From SCRA01 sp035533275 (GTDB taxonomy: Bacteria > Vulcanimicrobiota > Vulcanimicrobiia > Vulcanimicrobiales > SCRA01), in contig DATLUD010000010.1 of the NCBI GenBank assembly GCA_035533275.1, positions 35,266 to 99,265 on the forward strand: a stretch of 64,000 bases of DNA, written 5' to 3'. The position numbers were made by a program, and so were the translations under genes. The notes under the pieces are model-generated. The model worked only from the letters and a program-made list of their open reading frames with translations, had not been told where the DNA came from and did no database searches. Numbering within the stretch: the first letter of the stretch is position 1; each line of letters starts with the position of its first letter. Of the stretch, positions 8,106-16,778 are shown piece by piece.

Positions 8106-8138
8106 AGTGTTTTTCGGTTTGCGATAGGAGCGCGGCGG

Positions 8139-9440
8139 CTAGGATCTCAGGACGGCAGCGCAGCTCTCGTGCAGGCGGGCGAGGCCCATGTCGAGCTCCT
8201 CGTCGGTCATCACCAGCGGCGCGAGGATGCGAATCACGCAGCCGTCGTTGCCCGCTCGCATGAGCAGGAGCCCGCGCTCGCGTGCCTCCCGCTGGATCTC
8301 CGCCGCCAGCCGTCCGGCCGGGCGCTTGGAGGCGCGGTCCTCCACCAGCTCCAGGGCCACCATGGCGCCCAGCGCGCGCACGTCGCCGATCTGCTCGTGG
8401 CGTCGTGCGAGCTCGCGGAACGCGTCGTGAAGGCGCTCCCCAACGTCGCGGGCGCGCGCGAGGATGGGTTGACGCTCGAAGACGTCGAGCGTGGCCAGCG
8501 CCGCCGCGCAGGCCAGCGGATTGCCGCCGTAGGTGCCGCCCAGGCCCCCGGGCTCGGGGGCGTCCATGACGTCGGCTCGGCCGATGACGCCTGCCAGCGG
8601 CAGGCCGCCGGCCAGGCTCTTGGCCACGCAGATCAGGTCGGGCACCACGCCCGCGTGCTCGATGGCGAAGATCGTGCCGGTGCGGCCGAAGCCCGTTTGG
8701 ATCTCGTCGGCCACCAGCATGATGCCGTGGCGCTCCGTGCGCGCGCGCAGCTCGCGCAAGAACTCCGGCGGCGCCGGGATGAAGCCGCCTTCGCCGGCCA
8801 CGGGCTCGATCACGATCGCCGCGACGCGCTCGGGCGCCACCTGCGCTTCGAAGAGCTCGTCGAGGGCCGAGAGCGCGCGCTCCGTCGTCCACCCGCGATA
8901 GTCGTAGGGGTAGGGCGCTTGGTAGACCTCGGGGCAGTACGGCCCGAAGCTCTGCTTGTAGGGCGAGGTCTTGCCCGTCATCGTGAGCGTCAGCAGCGTG
9001 CGCCCGTGGTAGCCATGCTGAAAGGTCACCACGGCCGGCCGTCCGGTGAAGGCGCGCGCGATCTTGACCGCGTTCTCCACCGCTTCGGCGCCGGTGCTCA
9101 CGAGCATGGTCTTCTTCGGCGCGTCGCCGGGGGCCAGCCGGTTGAGCCGCTCCGCCACGCGCACGTAGCCTTCGTAGATCGCCACCTGAAACGAGACGTG
9201 GATGAACTGCTCGAGCTGGGCGCGTATCGCCTCGACGATCTGCGGGTGGCGGTGTCCCAGGTTGAGCACGCCGATGCCGCCGGCGAAGTCGAGGTATTCG
9301 TTACCGTCCACGTCCCAGAGGCGCGCGCCGTCGGCGCGCTGCGCGACGATGGGGTGCGCGGTGGAGACGCCGCGCGGGATCTCTCGCTGGCGCAATTCCA
9401 GGAAGACGGAGCTCTCGGATCTCGCAATCGCCACGTTCAC
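8139..9440 (-). CDS. Class III omega-aminotransferase (4-aminobutyrate/beta-alanine type)
   Basis: PLP-dependent transaminase, 433 residues, fold type I class III. Motifs are GNEYLDFAGGIGVLNLGHRHP at the N-terminal side, TGAEAVENAVKIAR, FQHGYHGRT, ADEIQTGFGRTG and the PLP-lysine block VAKSLAGGLPLAG. These match GABA aminotransferase (gabT), but beta-alanine aminotransferases look alike, and the adjacent MMSDH favours a malonate-semialdehyde-forming role. The Shine-Dalgarno GGAGG lies 3 bases from GTG 9440 and nine bases from a second in-frame GTG at 9434, so the true start may be two codons later. It lies upstream of mmsA on the same strand and is probably cotranscribed with it. Confidence 0.88.
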   Translation of the reverse strand: MNVAIARSESSVFLELRQREIPRGVSTAHPIVAQRADGARLWDVDGNEYLDFAGGIGVLNLGHRHPQIVEAIRAQLEQFIHVSFQVAIYEGYVRVAERLNRLAPGDAPKKTMLVSTGAEAVENAVKIARAFTGRPAVVTFQHGYHGRTLLTLTMTGKTSPYKQSFGPYCPEVYQAPYPYDYRGWTTERALSALDELFEAQVAPERVAAIVIEPVAGEGGFIPAPPEFLRELRARTERHGIMLVADEIQTGFGRTGTIFAIEHAGVVPDLICVAKSLAGGLPLAGVIGRADVMDAPEPGGLGGTYGGNPLACAAALATLDVFERQPILARARDVGERLHDAFRELARRHEQIGDVRALGAMVALELVEDRASKRPAGRLAAEIQREARERGLLLMRAGNDGCVIRILAPLVMTDEELDMGLARLHESCAAVLRS

Positions 9441-9523
9441 GGCCCTCCTCGCCGACGAGTCCAGTCTACCCTTGCGGCGCTCCGAAATCCAGCGCCGTAT
9501 GGGAGCATCGTCCGACAGGCTCG

Positions 9524-10324
9524 TTAGTACGGGCCGGAGGAGGCTCCCATGGACGCCTTCCCGCCCGAGCGAGCGGCTTCCACGGCCGCGCGCGCGGCGT
9601 CGGCGAGCAGCTTGGAGTCGGAGGTGATGGAGACCAGTTGGAAGCCAAGCTCGATCATCTTGGCCGCATACGACGGCGAGCCCGTGTGGATGCCGGCGAC
9701 GACGCCGTGGCGCTTGGCCGCCGCCAGGATGTGCTTGATCGCCTCGAAGAGCGCGCTGCCCTCCGGATGGTCGAAGCCGTAACGTCCCGTCAGCGAGAAG
9801 CTCAGGTCCGCTGGTCCCACGTAGAGCGCCTCCAAGCCCGGCGTGGAGAGGATCTCGTCGAGGCGGTCGAGCGCGGTTCGCGTCTCGATCATCGCGAAGG
9901 GGAGCACCGTCTCGTTGGCGTGGAGCTGGTAGTCGGCACCGGCGTAGAGCGTGGCGCGCACGGGACCCGAGCTGCGGTAGCCCAGCGGCGGATAGCGGCA
10001 GGCCTGCACCATGCGCTCGGCTTCCTCGCGGCTGTTGACCATCGGGCAGATCACGCCGTAGGCGCCGGCGTCGAGGGCCTTCATGATGGCGCTGGGATCG
10101 TTCCAGGGCACGCGCACCAGCGGGACGGCGCTCGTGGTGGAGATGGCCTGCAGCATCGTCACGGCCGCCTGATAGTCGACGACGCCGTGCTGCATGTCGA
10201 TCGTCACCGAGTCCCAGCCCGCGTGGGCCATCACCTCCGCGGAGAAGGAGCTGGGGATGGTCAGCCAGCCGTTGACGGCGGCGCCGCCGCCCTGCCACAG
10301 TCTCTTCAACGCGTTCTCGCGCAC
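9524..10324 (-). CDS. HpcH/HpaI-family class II aldolase
   Basis: A 266-residue aldolase/citrate-lyase-superfamily enzyme that cleaves or forms 2-oxo-4-hydroxy acids using a divalent metal. The sequence shows NGWLTIPSSFSAEVMAHAGW, then DSVTIDMQHGVVDY, VPLVRVPWNDPS, GVICPMVNSREEAE, MIETRTALD and EALYVGPADLSFSLTG, the standard HpaI order. Substrate candidates include 2-dehydro-3-deoxy sugar acids or 4-hydroxy-2-oxo-diacids; the sequence does not decide. The GTG at 10324 is chosen because a GGAGG Shine-Dalgarno sequence precedes it by five bases. It diverges from the RraA-type gene across 120 bases and may be cotranscribed with the aminotransferase 83 bases downstream. Confidence 0.88.
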   Translation of the reverse strand: MRENALKRLWQGGGAAVNGWLTIPSSFSAEVMAHAGWDSVTIDMQHGVVDYQAAVTMLQAISTTSAVPLVRVPWNDPSAIMKALDAGAYGVICPMVNSREEAERMVQACRYPPLGYRSSGPVRATLYAGADYQLHANETVLPFAMIETRTALDRLDEILSTPGLEALYVGPADLSFSLTGRYGFDHPEGSALFEAIKHILAAAKRHGVVAGIHTGSPSYAAKMIELGFQLVSITSDSKLLADAARAAVEAARSGGKASMGASSGPY

Positions 10325-10444
10325 GGGTGCCTCCAGATCGTCGCCATGCCGGCTCTTCGCGCGGCGCTTTTGCCATTGCACGCGATGCGCGCGCTCTCCT
10401 CGCGAGAGGAAGTCCGCGCGCGCAGGAGCAACGCTTCGGCCAGC

Positions 10445-11140
10445 ATGCCACACGACGACCTGCTCGAGGCGCTCGCGAAGTTCGACACGCCGGCGATCTG
10501 CAACGCGCTGGAGATCGTCGCTCCGGAGCATCGCGCCATCGGTTTCACCACGCGGCCATTCGTCTGCGCCGATCCCACGCTCCCGCCGATGGTAGGCTAC
10601 GCGCGCACGGCGACGATGCGCGCCCTCGAGCCTTCCTCGCTCTCCAAGGACGACGAAAAGCGTCGGCGCCTGGACTACTACGCCTACATGGCGCGGCGGC
10701 CGCACCCCACGGTCGTCGTCATGCAGGATCTCGATCCCGTGCCCGGCTTCGGGGCGTTCTGGGGCGAGGTGAACTCCACGGTGCACCGGGGCCTGGGCGC
10801 CCTGGGAGCGGTCACGAACGGTTCGTTTCGCGATGTGGGCATGCTCGCCCCGGGCTTTCAGCTCTTGGGCGGGATGCTGGCTCCCAGCCACGCGTGGGTG
10901 CACGCCGTCGACTTCGGCGGTCAGGTGAACGTCCACGGGATGACGGTGGTCCACGACGACCTGATCCATGCCGACCGCCACGGCGCCGTCGTGATCCCCA
11001 AGGACGCGGCGTGCGAGATCCTCGCCGCCGTCGACCTGATCGCGCGCCGCGAGAGCGTGATCTTGGAGGCGGCCAGAGCCCCCCACTTCGACTTCGCGCG
11101 GCTTCGCGCCGCTTTGGAGAACGCCGATGAGATCCATTGA
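10445..11140 (+). CDS. RraA-family protein (HMG/CHA aldolase-like)
   Basis: A 231-residue member of the RraA / 4-hydroxy-4-methyl-2-oxoglutarate aldolase family. Visible are KFDTPAICNALEIV near residue 12, a central VNSTVHRGLGALGAVTNGSFRD segment whose Arg-Asp is the family's pyruvate/metal site, and HADRHGAVVIP near 180. In this context an aldolase or oxaloacetate-decarboxylase activity is more likely than RNase E inhibition. I chose the ATG at 10445 because it gives the usual short N-terminus; an ATG at 10384 would add 20 unsupported residues. It overlaps the next gene by 14 bases, so the two are coupled. Confidence 0.82.
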   Translation: MPHDDLLEALAKFDTPAICNALEIVAPEHRAIGFTTRPFVCADPTLPPMVGYARTATMRALEPSSLSKDDEKRRRLDYYAYMARRPHPTVVVMQDLDPVPGFGAFWGEVNSTVHRGLGALGAVTNGSFRDVGMLAPGFQLLGGMLAPSHAWVHAVDFGGQVNVHGMTVVHDDLIHADRHGAVVIPKDAACEILAAVDLIARRESVILEAARAPHFDFARLRAALENADEIH

Positions 11141-12215
11141 GGCCCGCGCGCTCCGCCGCGTCGTGACCGCCGTCTTCGAGGCCGCGGGCTGCTCGCCCGC
11201 CGAGAGCGCGCGGATCTCCGAGTCGCTCGTCGACACCAACGTGACGGGCCACGACAGTCATGGCGTCATCCGCGTGGCCCGCTACGTCGACGGGCTGCGC
11301 AACGGAGAGGTGCACGCCGGACGCCACGCGACCATCGTCTCCGAGAATCCGGTGATGGCCGTGGTCGACGGCAACGACGGCTTCGGCCAGACCATCGGCG
11401 TCGAGGCGGTGGAGCTGGGCATCCGCAAGTCCCAGGCGTTCGGGATCTCGGTGATCGCCCTGCGACACACCGGACACATCGGGCGCATCGGCCAGTGGGC
11501 CGAGCAGGCCGCGGCTGCCGGGCTGGTCTCCATCCACTTCGTGAACGTGCAGGGCAGCGTGACCGTGGCGCCGTTCAACGGCGTCGACCGCCGCCTGGCC
11601 ACCAATCCCATCTGCATCGGCTTCCCGCTCCCGGGTCGCCCGCCCGTGATTCTCGACTTCGCGACCTCACTGGTTGCGGAGGGCAAGGTGCTCGTGGCGC
11701 GCGCGGGAGGCAAGCCGCTGCCCGAGGGCGCGTTGATCACCCCCGAGGGGCGCTTGAGCAGCGATCCCGCGGTCCTGCTGGGCGACGGCAGCGGGATGAC
11801 GCTGGCCGAGCGCAAGGGGCTGGGCGCCATCCGCACCTTCGGCGAGCACAAGGGCTCGGGGCTCTCGTTCATGTGCGAGATCCTCGCGGGGGCGCTGGCG
11901 GGCGGCGGCGCGGCCGGCGGCGAGTATCCGCACATCACGAACGCGATGCTCTCGATCTACCTCGCCCCGCGCGTCTTCGGCGACCCCTCGACGATCGAGG
12001 CGGAAGCCGAGCGCTTCATCGCCTTCTTCACCAACTCGCGCCCCGCCGTGCCGGGGACCGCGGTGCTCGCGCCGGGTGATCCCGAGCTGACCACGCGCGC
12101 GGCGCGTGAACGCGAGGGCATTCCGCTGGAGGACGCCGTCTGGGAGTCGATCGTCGAGGCGGCGGCGAGCGTCGGGCTTCCCCGCGAGCGCATTGAGGCG
12201 CTGGCTAGACCGTGA
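11127..12215 (+). CDS. Malate/L-lactate/ureidoglycolate dehydrogenase family (Ldh2-type) oxidoreductase
   Basis: A 362-residue NAD(P)H-dependent 2-oxoacid/2-hydroxyacid oxidoreductase of the family that includes YlbC-type malate, ureidoglycolate and 2,3-diketogulonate dehydrogenases, not the Rossmann-fold LDH. Signature blocks are NVTGHDSHGVIRVARYV near residue 38 (the catalytic His is in the DSHG motif), LRHTGHIGRIGQWAE near 112 and FGEHKGSGLSFMCEILAG near 237. It starts inside the 3' end of the RraA-type gene, suggesting that the aldolase product and this enzyme's substrate are the same 2-oxo acid. Its stop overlaps the convergent livF stop by 11 bases. Confidence 0.87.
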   Translation: MRSIEARALRRVVTAVFEAAGCSPAESARISESLVDTNVTGHDSHGVIRVARYVDGLRNGEVHAGRHATIVSENPVMAVVDGNDGFGQTIGVEAVELGIRKSQAFGISVIALRHTGHIGRIGQWAEQAAAAGLVSIHFVNVQGSVTVAPFNGVDRRLATNPICIGFPLPGRPPVILDFATSLVAEGKVLVARAGGKPLPEGALITPEGRLSSDPAVLLGDGSGMTLAERKGLGAIRTFGEHKGSGLSFMCEILAGALAGGGAAGGEYPHITNAMLSIYLAPRVFGDPSTIEAEAERFIAFFTNSRPAVPGTAVLAPGDPELTTRAAREREGIPLEDAVWESIVEAAASVGLPRERIEALARP

Positions 12216-12918
12216 GGAAGCGCTCCGCGAGAGCCGGATCGGAGAGGAAGGCGTCACGCGTGCCGCTGAAGGCGATGCGCCCCTGATCGATCACCGCCAC
12301 GTGATCGGCGAGGTCGAGCGCGAAGGCGGCGTTTTGCTCGATCAGCAGCACCGTGGTCCCGAACTCCGCCCGCAGCAGGCGGATGGCCTCGCCGACCTGC
12401 TCGACGATCACGGGGGCGAGACCCTCCGTCGGCTCGTCGAGGATCAGCAGGCGCGGACGCGCGACCAGCGCGCGCGCTACGGCGACCAATTGCTGCTCGC
12501 CGCCGCTGAGCTCTCGGCCGCCTCGCTGGAGGAGAGGCTCCAGCATGGGGAAGAGCGAGAGGATGCGCTCAATGGTAAGCGCTCCCCCGCGCGGGGCGGC
12601 GTGGCGTCCCAGCAGCAGGTTCTCGCGCACGGTCAGCTCGGCATAGATCCGGCGGTCCTCCGGCACCAGCTGAACGCCGCGCCGAGCGCGCAAGGGGGTT
12701 GGAATGCGCGCGAGCTCGACGCCGTCGAAGCGAATCGACCCGGCGGCGCGGACCCCAACGCCGACGATGGTGCGGGCGGTGGTCGTCTTCCCCGCGCCGT
12801 TGCGTCCGACCAAGGCTAGCAACGACCCGGCCTGCACCTCGAGGGCGAGATCGAAGAGCACGTGCGCCGAGCCGTAATAGGCATGAACGTTCGCGAGGGC
12901 GAGCAGCGGCTCAGCCAT
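12205..12918 (-). CDS. livF: Branched-chain amino-acid-type ABC transporter ATPase LivF
   Basis: Second ATPase of a Liv-type importer, 237 residues. Walker A GRNGAGKTT, the signature LSGGEQQLVAVARAL, Walker B LLILDEPTEGL and switch histidine region VLLIEQN are all intact; the short LivF form matches in length. The ATG at 12918 overlaps the livG stop by eight bases; starts further upstream lie inside livG. It is the last gene of livJ-H-M-G-F. The catabolic genes on both sides, and the divergent IclR, suggest the real solute is an organic acid or amide rather than leucine. Confidence 0.92.
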   Translation of the reverse strand: MAEPLLALANVHAYYGSAHVLFDLALEVQAGSLLALVGRNGAGKTTTARTIVGVGVRAAGSIRFDGVELARIPTPLRARRGVQLVPEDRRIYAELTVRENLLLGRHAAPRGGALTIERILSLFPMLEPLLQRGGRELSGGEQQLVAVARALVARPRLLILDEPTEGLAPVIVEQVGEAIRLLRAEFGTTVLLIEQNAAFALDLADHVAVIDQGRIAFSGTRDAFLSDPALAERFLTV

Positions 12919-13669
12919 GGCCGAGATAAACCTCCCGCACGTCGGCGCGGCCGCGGATCTCGGCGGGCGCTCCACTGCAGAGTATGCGGCCGCGATGCAT
13001 GACGGTAAGTCGTTGGGCCAGTCGAAAGACCACGGACATGTCGTGCTCCGTCAGCAGAATCGTCAGCCCGCGGCGGCGCCAGAGGCTCTCGATCAGCGCG
13101 ACGGTGGCCGACGTCTCGTGGGGCGACATGCCTGCCGTCGGCTCATCGAGCAGCAGGAGGCGCGCGTCGAGCTGGAGCGCCATGGCGATCTCGAGACGCT
13201 TGCGGTCGCCCTGCGAGAGCGAGTCCCCGCGGGATTCGGCGAGCGCCGCCAAGCCGACGTCCTCGAGCGCAGCGGTGGAGCGCTCGTGCGTGGTGGGCTC
13301 CACCGCGCTCCACCACCAGCTGGCCTTCCCCTCGCGGCAGAGAATGGCGGCCAGCACGTTCTCGCGCGCGGTCAGCGTGGGGAAGATCCGACTCACCTGG
13401 AAGGCCCGCGCGACGCCGAAGCGGACGCGGCGGTGGGGTGCCCACGTCGTGACATCGGTGCCGTCGAGCGTCACGCTGCCCGAGACCGGCTTCACCTCGC
13501 CGGCAACCGCTGCGAAGAGCGTGGACTTGCCGGCGCCGTTGGGGCCGATCACCGCGTGCAGCTCCCCCGCGTCGACGTCGAGCGAGACTCCGTCGAGCGC
13601 GCGGTTGGCCCCGTAGGACACCACGAGGTCGTGGATGCGCAATGCGCCGGCCTTGGTCGCGACATTCAT
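12911..13669 (-). CDS. livG: Branched-chain amino-acid-type ABC transporter ATPase LivG
   Basis: First ATPase of the importer, 252 residues. Walker A GPNGAGKST, the LivG-type signature LSQGDRKRLEIAMAL (usually LSYGxQRRLE), Walker B LLLLDEPTAGM and the terminal ILLTEHDMSVVF are present. The ATG at 13669 overlaps the livM stop (ATGA). It pairs with LivF to power LivH/LivM. No unusual residues were seen apart from the slightly divergent signature. Confidence 0.92.
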   Translation of the reverse strand: MNVATKAGALRIHDLVVSYGANRALDGVSLDVDAGELHAVIGPNGAGKSTLFAAVAGEVKPVSGSVTLDGTDVTTWAPHRRVRFGVARAFQVSRIFPTLTARENVLAAILCREGKASWWWSAVEPTTHERSTAALEDVGLAALAESRGDSLSQGDRKRLEIAMALQLDARLLLLDEPTAGMSPHETSATVALIESLWRRRGLTILLTEHDMSVVFRLAQRLTVMHRGRILCSGAPAEIRGRADVREVYLGHG

Positions 13670-14586
13670 CGCGCGAATCGCTCTCGGAGGATCCGCGCCA
13701 GGCTGAGGATTCCCTCGGGTATGACCACCACGAAGAAGAGAAAGACGATGCCGACGTACAGAATCCACGCCGGCGTCACCTCGGCAAAGGCGTGCGTGAC
13801 CCAAGTGTAGACCAGCGCGCCGACCACGGGACCCCAAAACGTGGACATGCCGCCGATCAGCGCCATGATGATGGGGTCGCCTGAGCGCGTCCAAGCGAGG
13901 GCGTCCGGCGTGACGATCTGGTTGGCGTAGGCGAAGAGGCCCCCCGCCAGACCGCCGAAGGCGCCGGCGATCACGAAGGCGGCGAGCCGTTGCGCGCGCA
14001 CGTCGACGCCGAGGAAGCGCGTGCGCACCGGGTCGTCGCGCATGGCGCGCAGCAGGTAGCCGAACGGCGAGAGATAGACCGTGCGCAGCGCGAGGATGCC
14101 GAGTCCCACGCAGCAGGCGCAGAGATACCAGAACGCCCCCTGGCTTCCCAGGGAGACCCCGAACAGCATTCCCCGGTCGATACCGGCCAAGCCGTTCTCT
14201 CCGCCGAGCGCGGAGACGTGGAGCGTGACCGTGTAGAGCGCCTGCCCGACCGCGAGCGTCACCATCGCGAAGGCGATGCCGTAGGTCCGCAGGGCGATCG
14301 CTCCCACGGCCAGTGCGGCGACCGCGGCGAGCGCCATGGCGAGCGGGAGCAGAGCGATCGGCGGGAGCACCGTGGAGGCGATGCCCACGGCGTACGCGCC
14401 GACGCCGAAGAACGCGGCCTGTCCGAACGACGGGATGCCGGCGTGCCCGATCAGGAGATTGACGCTGAGCGCGTAGAGCATCTGGATCAGCACCGTCTCC
14501 CAGAAGAACATCTGAGCGCCGTTCGCCCAGTGCGGAACCGTCAGCGCCAGGAGGACGGCGGCGAGCGCGGCGAGTGAGACCTTCAT
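13666..14586 (-). CDS. livM: Liv-type ABC transporter permease LivM
   Basis: Inner-membrane permease of 306 residues with about nine to ten helices. The conserved GHAGIPSFGQAAFFGVGAYA block near residue 45 and YLLRAMRDDPVRTRFLGVDV near 180 (the cytoplasmic loop that docks on the ATPases) identify the LivM branch. The ATG at 14586 overlaps the livH stop (ATGA); longer frames run antisense into livH and are rejected. It lies in one operon with livJ, H, G and F. Confidence 0.92.
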   Translation of the reverse strand: MKVSLAALAAVLLALTVPHWANGAQMFFWETVLIQMLYALSVNLLIGHAGIPSFGQAAFFGVGAYAVGIASTVLPPIALLPLAMALAAVAALAVGAIALRTYGIAFAMVTLAVGQALYTVTLHVSALGGENGLAGIDRGMLFGVSLGSQGAFWYLCACCVGLGILALRTVYLSPFGYLLRAMRDDPVRTRFLGVDVRAQRLAAFVIAGAFGGLAGGLFAYANQIVTPDALAWTRSGDPIIMALIGGMSTFWGPVVGALVYTWVTHAFAEVTPAWILYVGIVFLFFVVVIPEGILSLARILRERFAR

Positions 14587-15476
14587 GCGTTGAGCTCTCC
14601 CGCTGGACCGGCCCGTCCCATGATCCCCTGGGGCCGGAGCAGCAAGAAGACGCCCATGCCGATGTAGAGGCTGAAGTCGGCGAGTCCGGGGCGCAGGGCC
14701 ACGAGATAGGCGTTCAGCAATCCGAAGAAGAGCGCGGCAATCAGTGTGCCGCGGATGCTTCCGAGGCCTCCGACGATGACGATCGCGAACGCCTGGATGA
14801 TGAACGAGACGGCGAGATCCGGCGTCAGCCCGACGAGCGGTGAGACCAGACCCCCTCCAAGGCCGGCGAGGAAGATTCCGAGAGAGAACATCGCGAGGAA
14901 GACCCGTTCGACGTCGATGCCCAACAGAGCCGCCATCTGACGGTCCGCAGCCGTAGCGCGCACCATGCGGCCGAATTCCGTCTTCTCCACCAGCCACTCG
15001 AGGCCGAAGACCACTGCGGCGCCCACGGCGTAGAGAAAGACGTCGTACGCGGGGATCGACACGGAGCCAAGGTGGAGCCGGCCGAGGAACGCAGGCGACT
15101 GCGGCTGAGAGAGCGGGGCAATGCCCCACACCAGGCGTCCGAGGCCCTCGAAGACCAGGAGCAGCGCGAACGTTCCCAGCAGCGAGGATATCTCGGGGAG
15201 CGGATAGAGGCGCCGGAAGAGGCCGCGCTCCGTCAGGGCCCCGACCAGCGCCGTGAGCAATCCGGCCGCGACCACGATGGCCACGAGCGCCGGGGCGGGC
15301 AGCGCTTGGCCGCGGGCGAGCGAGTACGTGAAGTACGCGCCGAGCATGAAGAAGCCGCCATGCGAGAAGTTGAGCACTCGCATCACGCCGTAGACGAGCG
15401 TGAGGCCGCTGGCGATCAAGAAGAGGAGCACGCCCTGCCCCAGACCGTCGACGAGCGGCAACGAGAGGTTGTGCAT
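14583..15476 (-). CDS. livH: Liv-type ABC transporter permease LivH
   Basis: Permease of 297 residues with about eight helices. LVYGVMRVLNFSHGGFFMLGAY near residue 28 and the ATPase-docking loop FGRMVRATAADRQMAALLGIDV near 168 are standard LivH motifs, followed by VSPLVGLTPDLAVSFIIQAF and the GLGSIRGTLIAALFFGLLNA helix. It starts 22 bases after the livJ stop. Confidence 0.93.
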   Translation of the reverse strand: MHNLSLPLVDGLGQGVLLFLIASGLTLVYGVMRVLNFSHGGFFMLGAYFTYSLARGQALPAPALVAIVVAAGLLTALVGALTERGLFRRLYPLPEISSLLGTFALLLVFEGLGRLVWGIAPLSQPQSPAFLGRLHLGSVSIPAYDVFLYAVGAAVVFGLEWLVEKTEFGRMVRATAADRQMAALLGIDVERVFLAMFSLGIFLAGLGGGLVSPLVGLTPDLAVSFIIQAFAIVIVGGLGSIRGTLIAALFFGLLNAYLVALRPGLADFSLYIGMGVFLLLRPQGIMGRAGPAGELNA

Positions 15477-15498
15477 CGCGACGGTCCGGGGCCGGGGG

Positions 15499-16710
15499 CT
15501 ACTTGGCGACCTTGTCGGCTGGGATCGCGGTCCAGCTCGGGCAGGTGTAGTGCTTGGGAGCGCTTGCGTCGCCCTTGCATTCGAAGACCGTCACCGGCTG
15601 CGCGAGCTCGTGATCAGGGCCGTAGCGGAGGATTCCCTTGGGGGTCGGGATCGGCGTCTGCTCGAGCGCGGTGATGAGCTTGTCGACGCTCACGCTCTTG
15701 GCGCGGTCGATGGCTGCGCGCAGCGCGTAGATCGTGGCGTACCCCTCGTACGACCACGAGTTGGGAGCGTCGCCGTATGCCTTCTGGTAGGCCGCGACGA
15801 AGCGGCGGTTCAACGCCGTTGCATACGCGCGGTGATAGTAGTCGTAGACGAACCACACGTCGGGGAAATCGGCGCCGAGCTGGGCTGCCGTGGGCTCAGA
15901 GCCGCCGACGTTGATGGTTGCGGCGAACTTTCCGAACAGGTTCTCGGGCTTACCCTGCTTCACCACCGCGGCGGTGGCGCCGCCGAAGGTGGCGAGGTAG
16001 AGACCGTGGGTCTTCGCGCTGTCGCCGGGGAGCGAGGAGCTGAGCGCCGTGACGTACGAGCGCACGTCCTGAGCGGCGAGCGGCACGAAGACCGCCTTGC
16101 CGGCCTTCACGTCGGGCGAGAGATGGCGCAGCTTCTCCGAAAAGAAGTTCCAATCGTCGTGCCCGGTCACATAGTCGGGCGCGTAGGCGTCCCACGTGGT
16201 GATCGACGCGAAGCGCTCGTGGGCGAACTGGGCCGCGGCGCTGGTGAGCATCTCGTCACTGGGGGCGATGCGGAAGAAATGCTTGTCGAACTTCGTGGTG
16301 GTCAGCGCGGTAGCGATGCAGTTCGAGCCCATGACCAACATGTCGTTCTGTGCGGCGACCGGGAGGGCGGCGAGGCAGTCCGCGCTCGACGCGTAGCCCA
16401 TCGTGATCGTCACGCCGGCGGACTGCAGCTCGCGTAGCGCCTGAACGGTGGCGGTGGGGTTCAACTGCTCGTCCTTCACGACGAGCTCGAGGCGGCGGCC
16501 GTCGACGCCGCCTGCCGCGTTGATCTCGTCGACGGCGAGCTGGGCGCCGTGCTGCGTGTCGGTGCCGACTTCGGCGAAGGCGCCGGAGATGGTATCGATG
16601 AGTCCGATCTTGACGGTCGCCGCGCCTTGCGCGCCGGAGAGCGCGGGCGCGATGGATACGGAGAACGTGAAGATAGCCGAGAGAACGATGAGCATCCGCC
16701 GTGCGATCAT
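15499..16710 (-). CDS. Periplasmic substrate-binding protein of the Liv-type transporter
   Basis: Type I periplasmic binding protein of the LivJ superfamily, 403 residues, exported by an N-terminal signal peptide (MIARRMLIVLSAIFTFSVSI, cleavage probably near SGAQG). KIGLIDTISGAFAEVGTDTQHGAQLAVDEINAAGG is the family's N-terminal lobe signature. The ATG at 16710 is supported by AAGGAG six bases upstream; a frame extending to 16791 crosses the promoter and is rejected. The ligand is unknown; such proteins also bind amides, aromatic acids and dicarboxylates. It is transcribed from a promoter overlapping that of the divergent iclR gene. Confidence 0.9.
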   Translation of the reverse strand: MIARRMLIVLSAIFTFSVSIAPALSGAQGAATVKIGLIDTISGAFAEVGTDTQHGAQLAVDEINAAGGVDGRRLELVVKDEQLNPTATVQALRELQSAGVTITMGYASSADCLAALPVAAQNDMLVMGSNCIATALTTTKFDKHFFRIAPSDEMLTSAAAQFAHERFASITTWDAYAPDYVTGHDDWNFFSEKLRHLSPDVKAGKAVFVPLAAQDVRSYVTALSSSLPGDSAKTHGLYLATFGGATAAVVKQGKPENLFGKFAATINVGGSEPTAAQLGADFPDVWFVYDYYHRAYATALNRRFVAAYQKAYGDAPNSWSYEGYATIYALRAAIDRAKSVSVDKLITALEQTPIPTPKGILRYGPDHELAQPVTVFECKGDASAPKHYTCPSWTAIPADKVAK

Positions 16711-16721
16711 GCTTGACTCCT

Positions 16722-16764
16722 TCGTTCCGTTGAGCGGGACGATATTGACAGGTCGTTCCGTTGA
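16722..16764. repeat. Two 12-base direct repeats TCGTTCCGTTGA in the livJ-iclR promoter region
   Basis: Identical copies at 16722-16733 and 16753-16764, 31 bases apart (about three helical turns), overlap both divergent promoters. Around the second, ATTGACA (16744-16750) and TGACAAT (16762-16768) form an imperfect inverted repeat. Together they look like a binding site for the adjacent IclR regulator. Confidence 0.6.
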
Positions 16765-16767
16765 CAA
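16739..16767 (-). promoter_or_regulatory. Promoter of the livJHMGF operon
   Basis: On the minus strand TTGTCA (16767-16762) and TATCGT (16744-16739) are 17 bases apart. The predicted start near 16732 leaves a leader of about 22 bases that contains AAGGAG before the livJ ATG. Confidence 0.6.
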
Positions 16768-16773
16768 TACGAT
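16745..16773 (+). promoter_or_regulatory. Promoter of iclR and the downstream catabolic operon
   Basis: Consensus TTGACA (16745-16750) and TACGAT (16768-16773) with a 17-base spacer. The start point predicted 6-8 bases downstream falls on the GTG start codon at 16779, implying a leaderless message. It overlaps the livJ promoter almost completely. Confidence 0.65.
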
Positions 16774-16778
16774 AGGTC

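Noticed and set aside
7540..8892. Arg/Gly-rich minus-strand frame across the mmsA-aminotransferase junction
   Set aside because: It overlaps two strongly supported genes in a different phase and has no recognisable domain.
10325..10444. Palindrome CTCTCCTCGCGAGAGG as operator between the HpaI-type and RraA-type genes
   Set aside because: The symmetry is imperfect and GC-rich sequence yields many such matches; no promoter elements accompany it.
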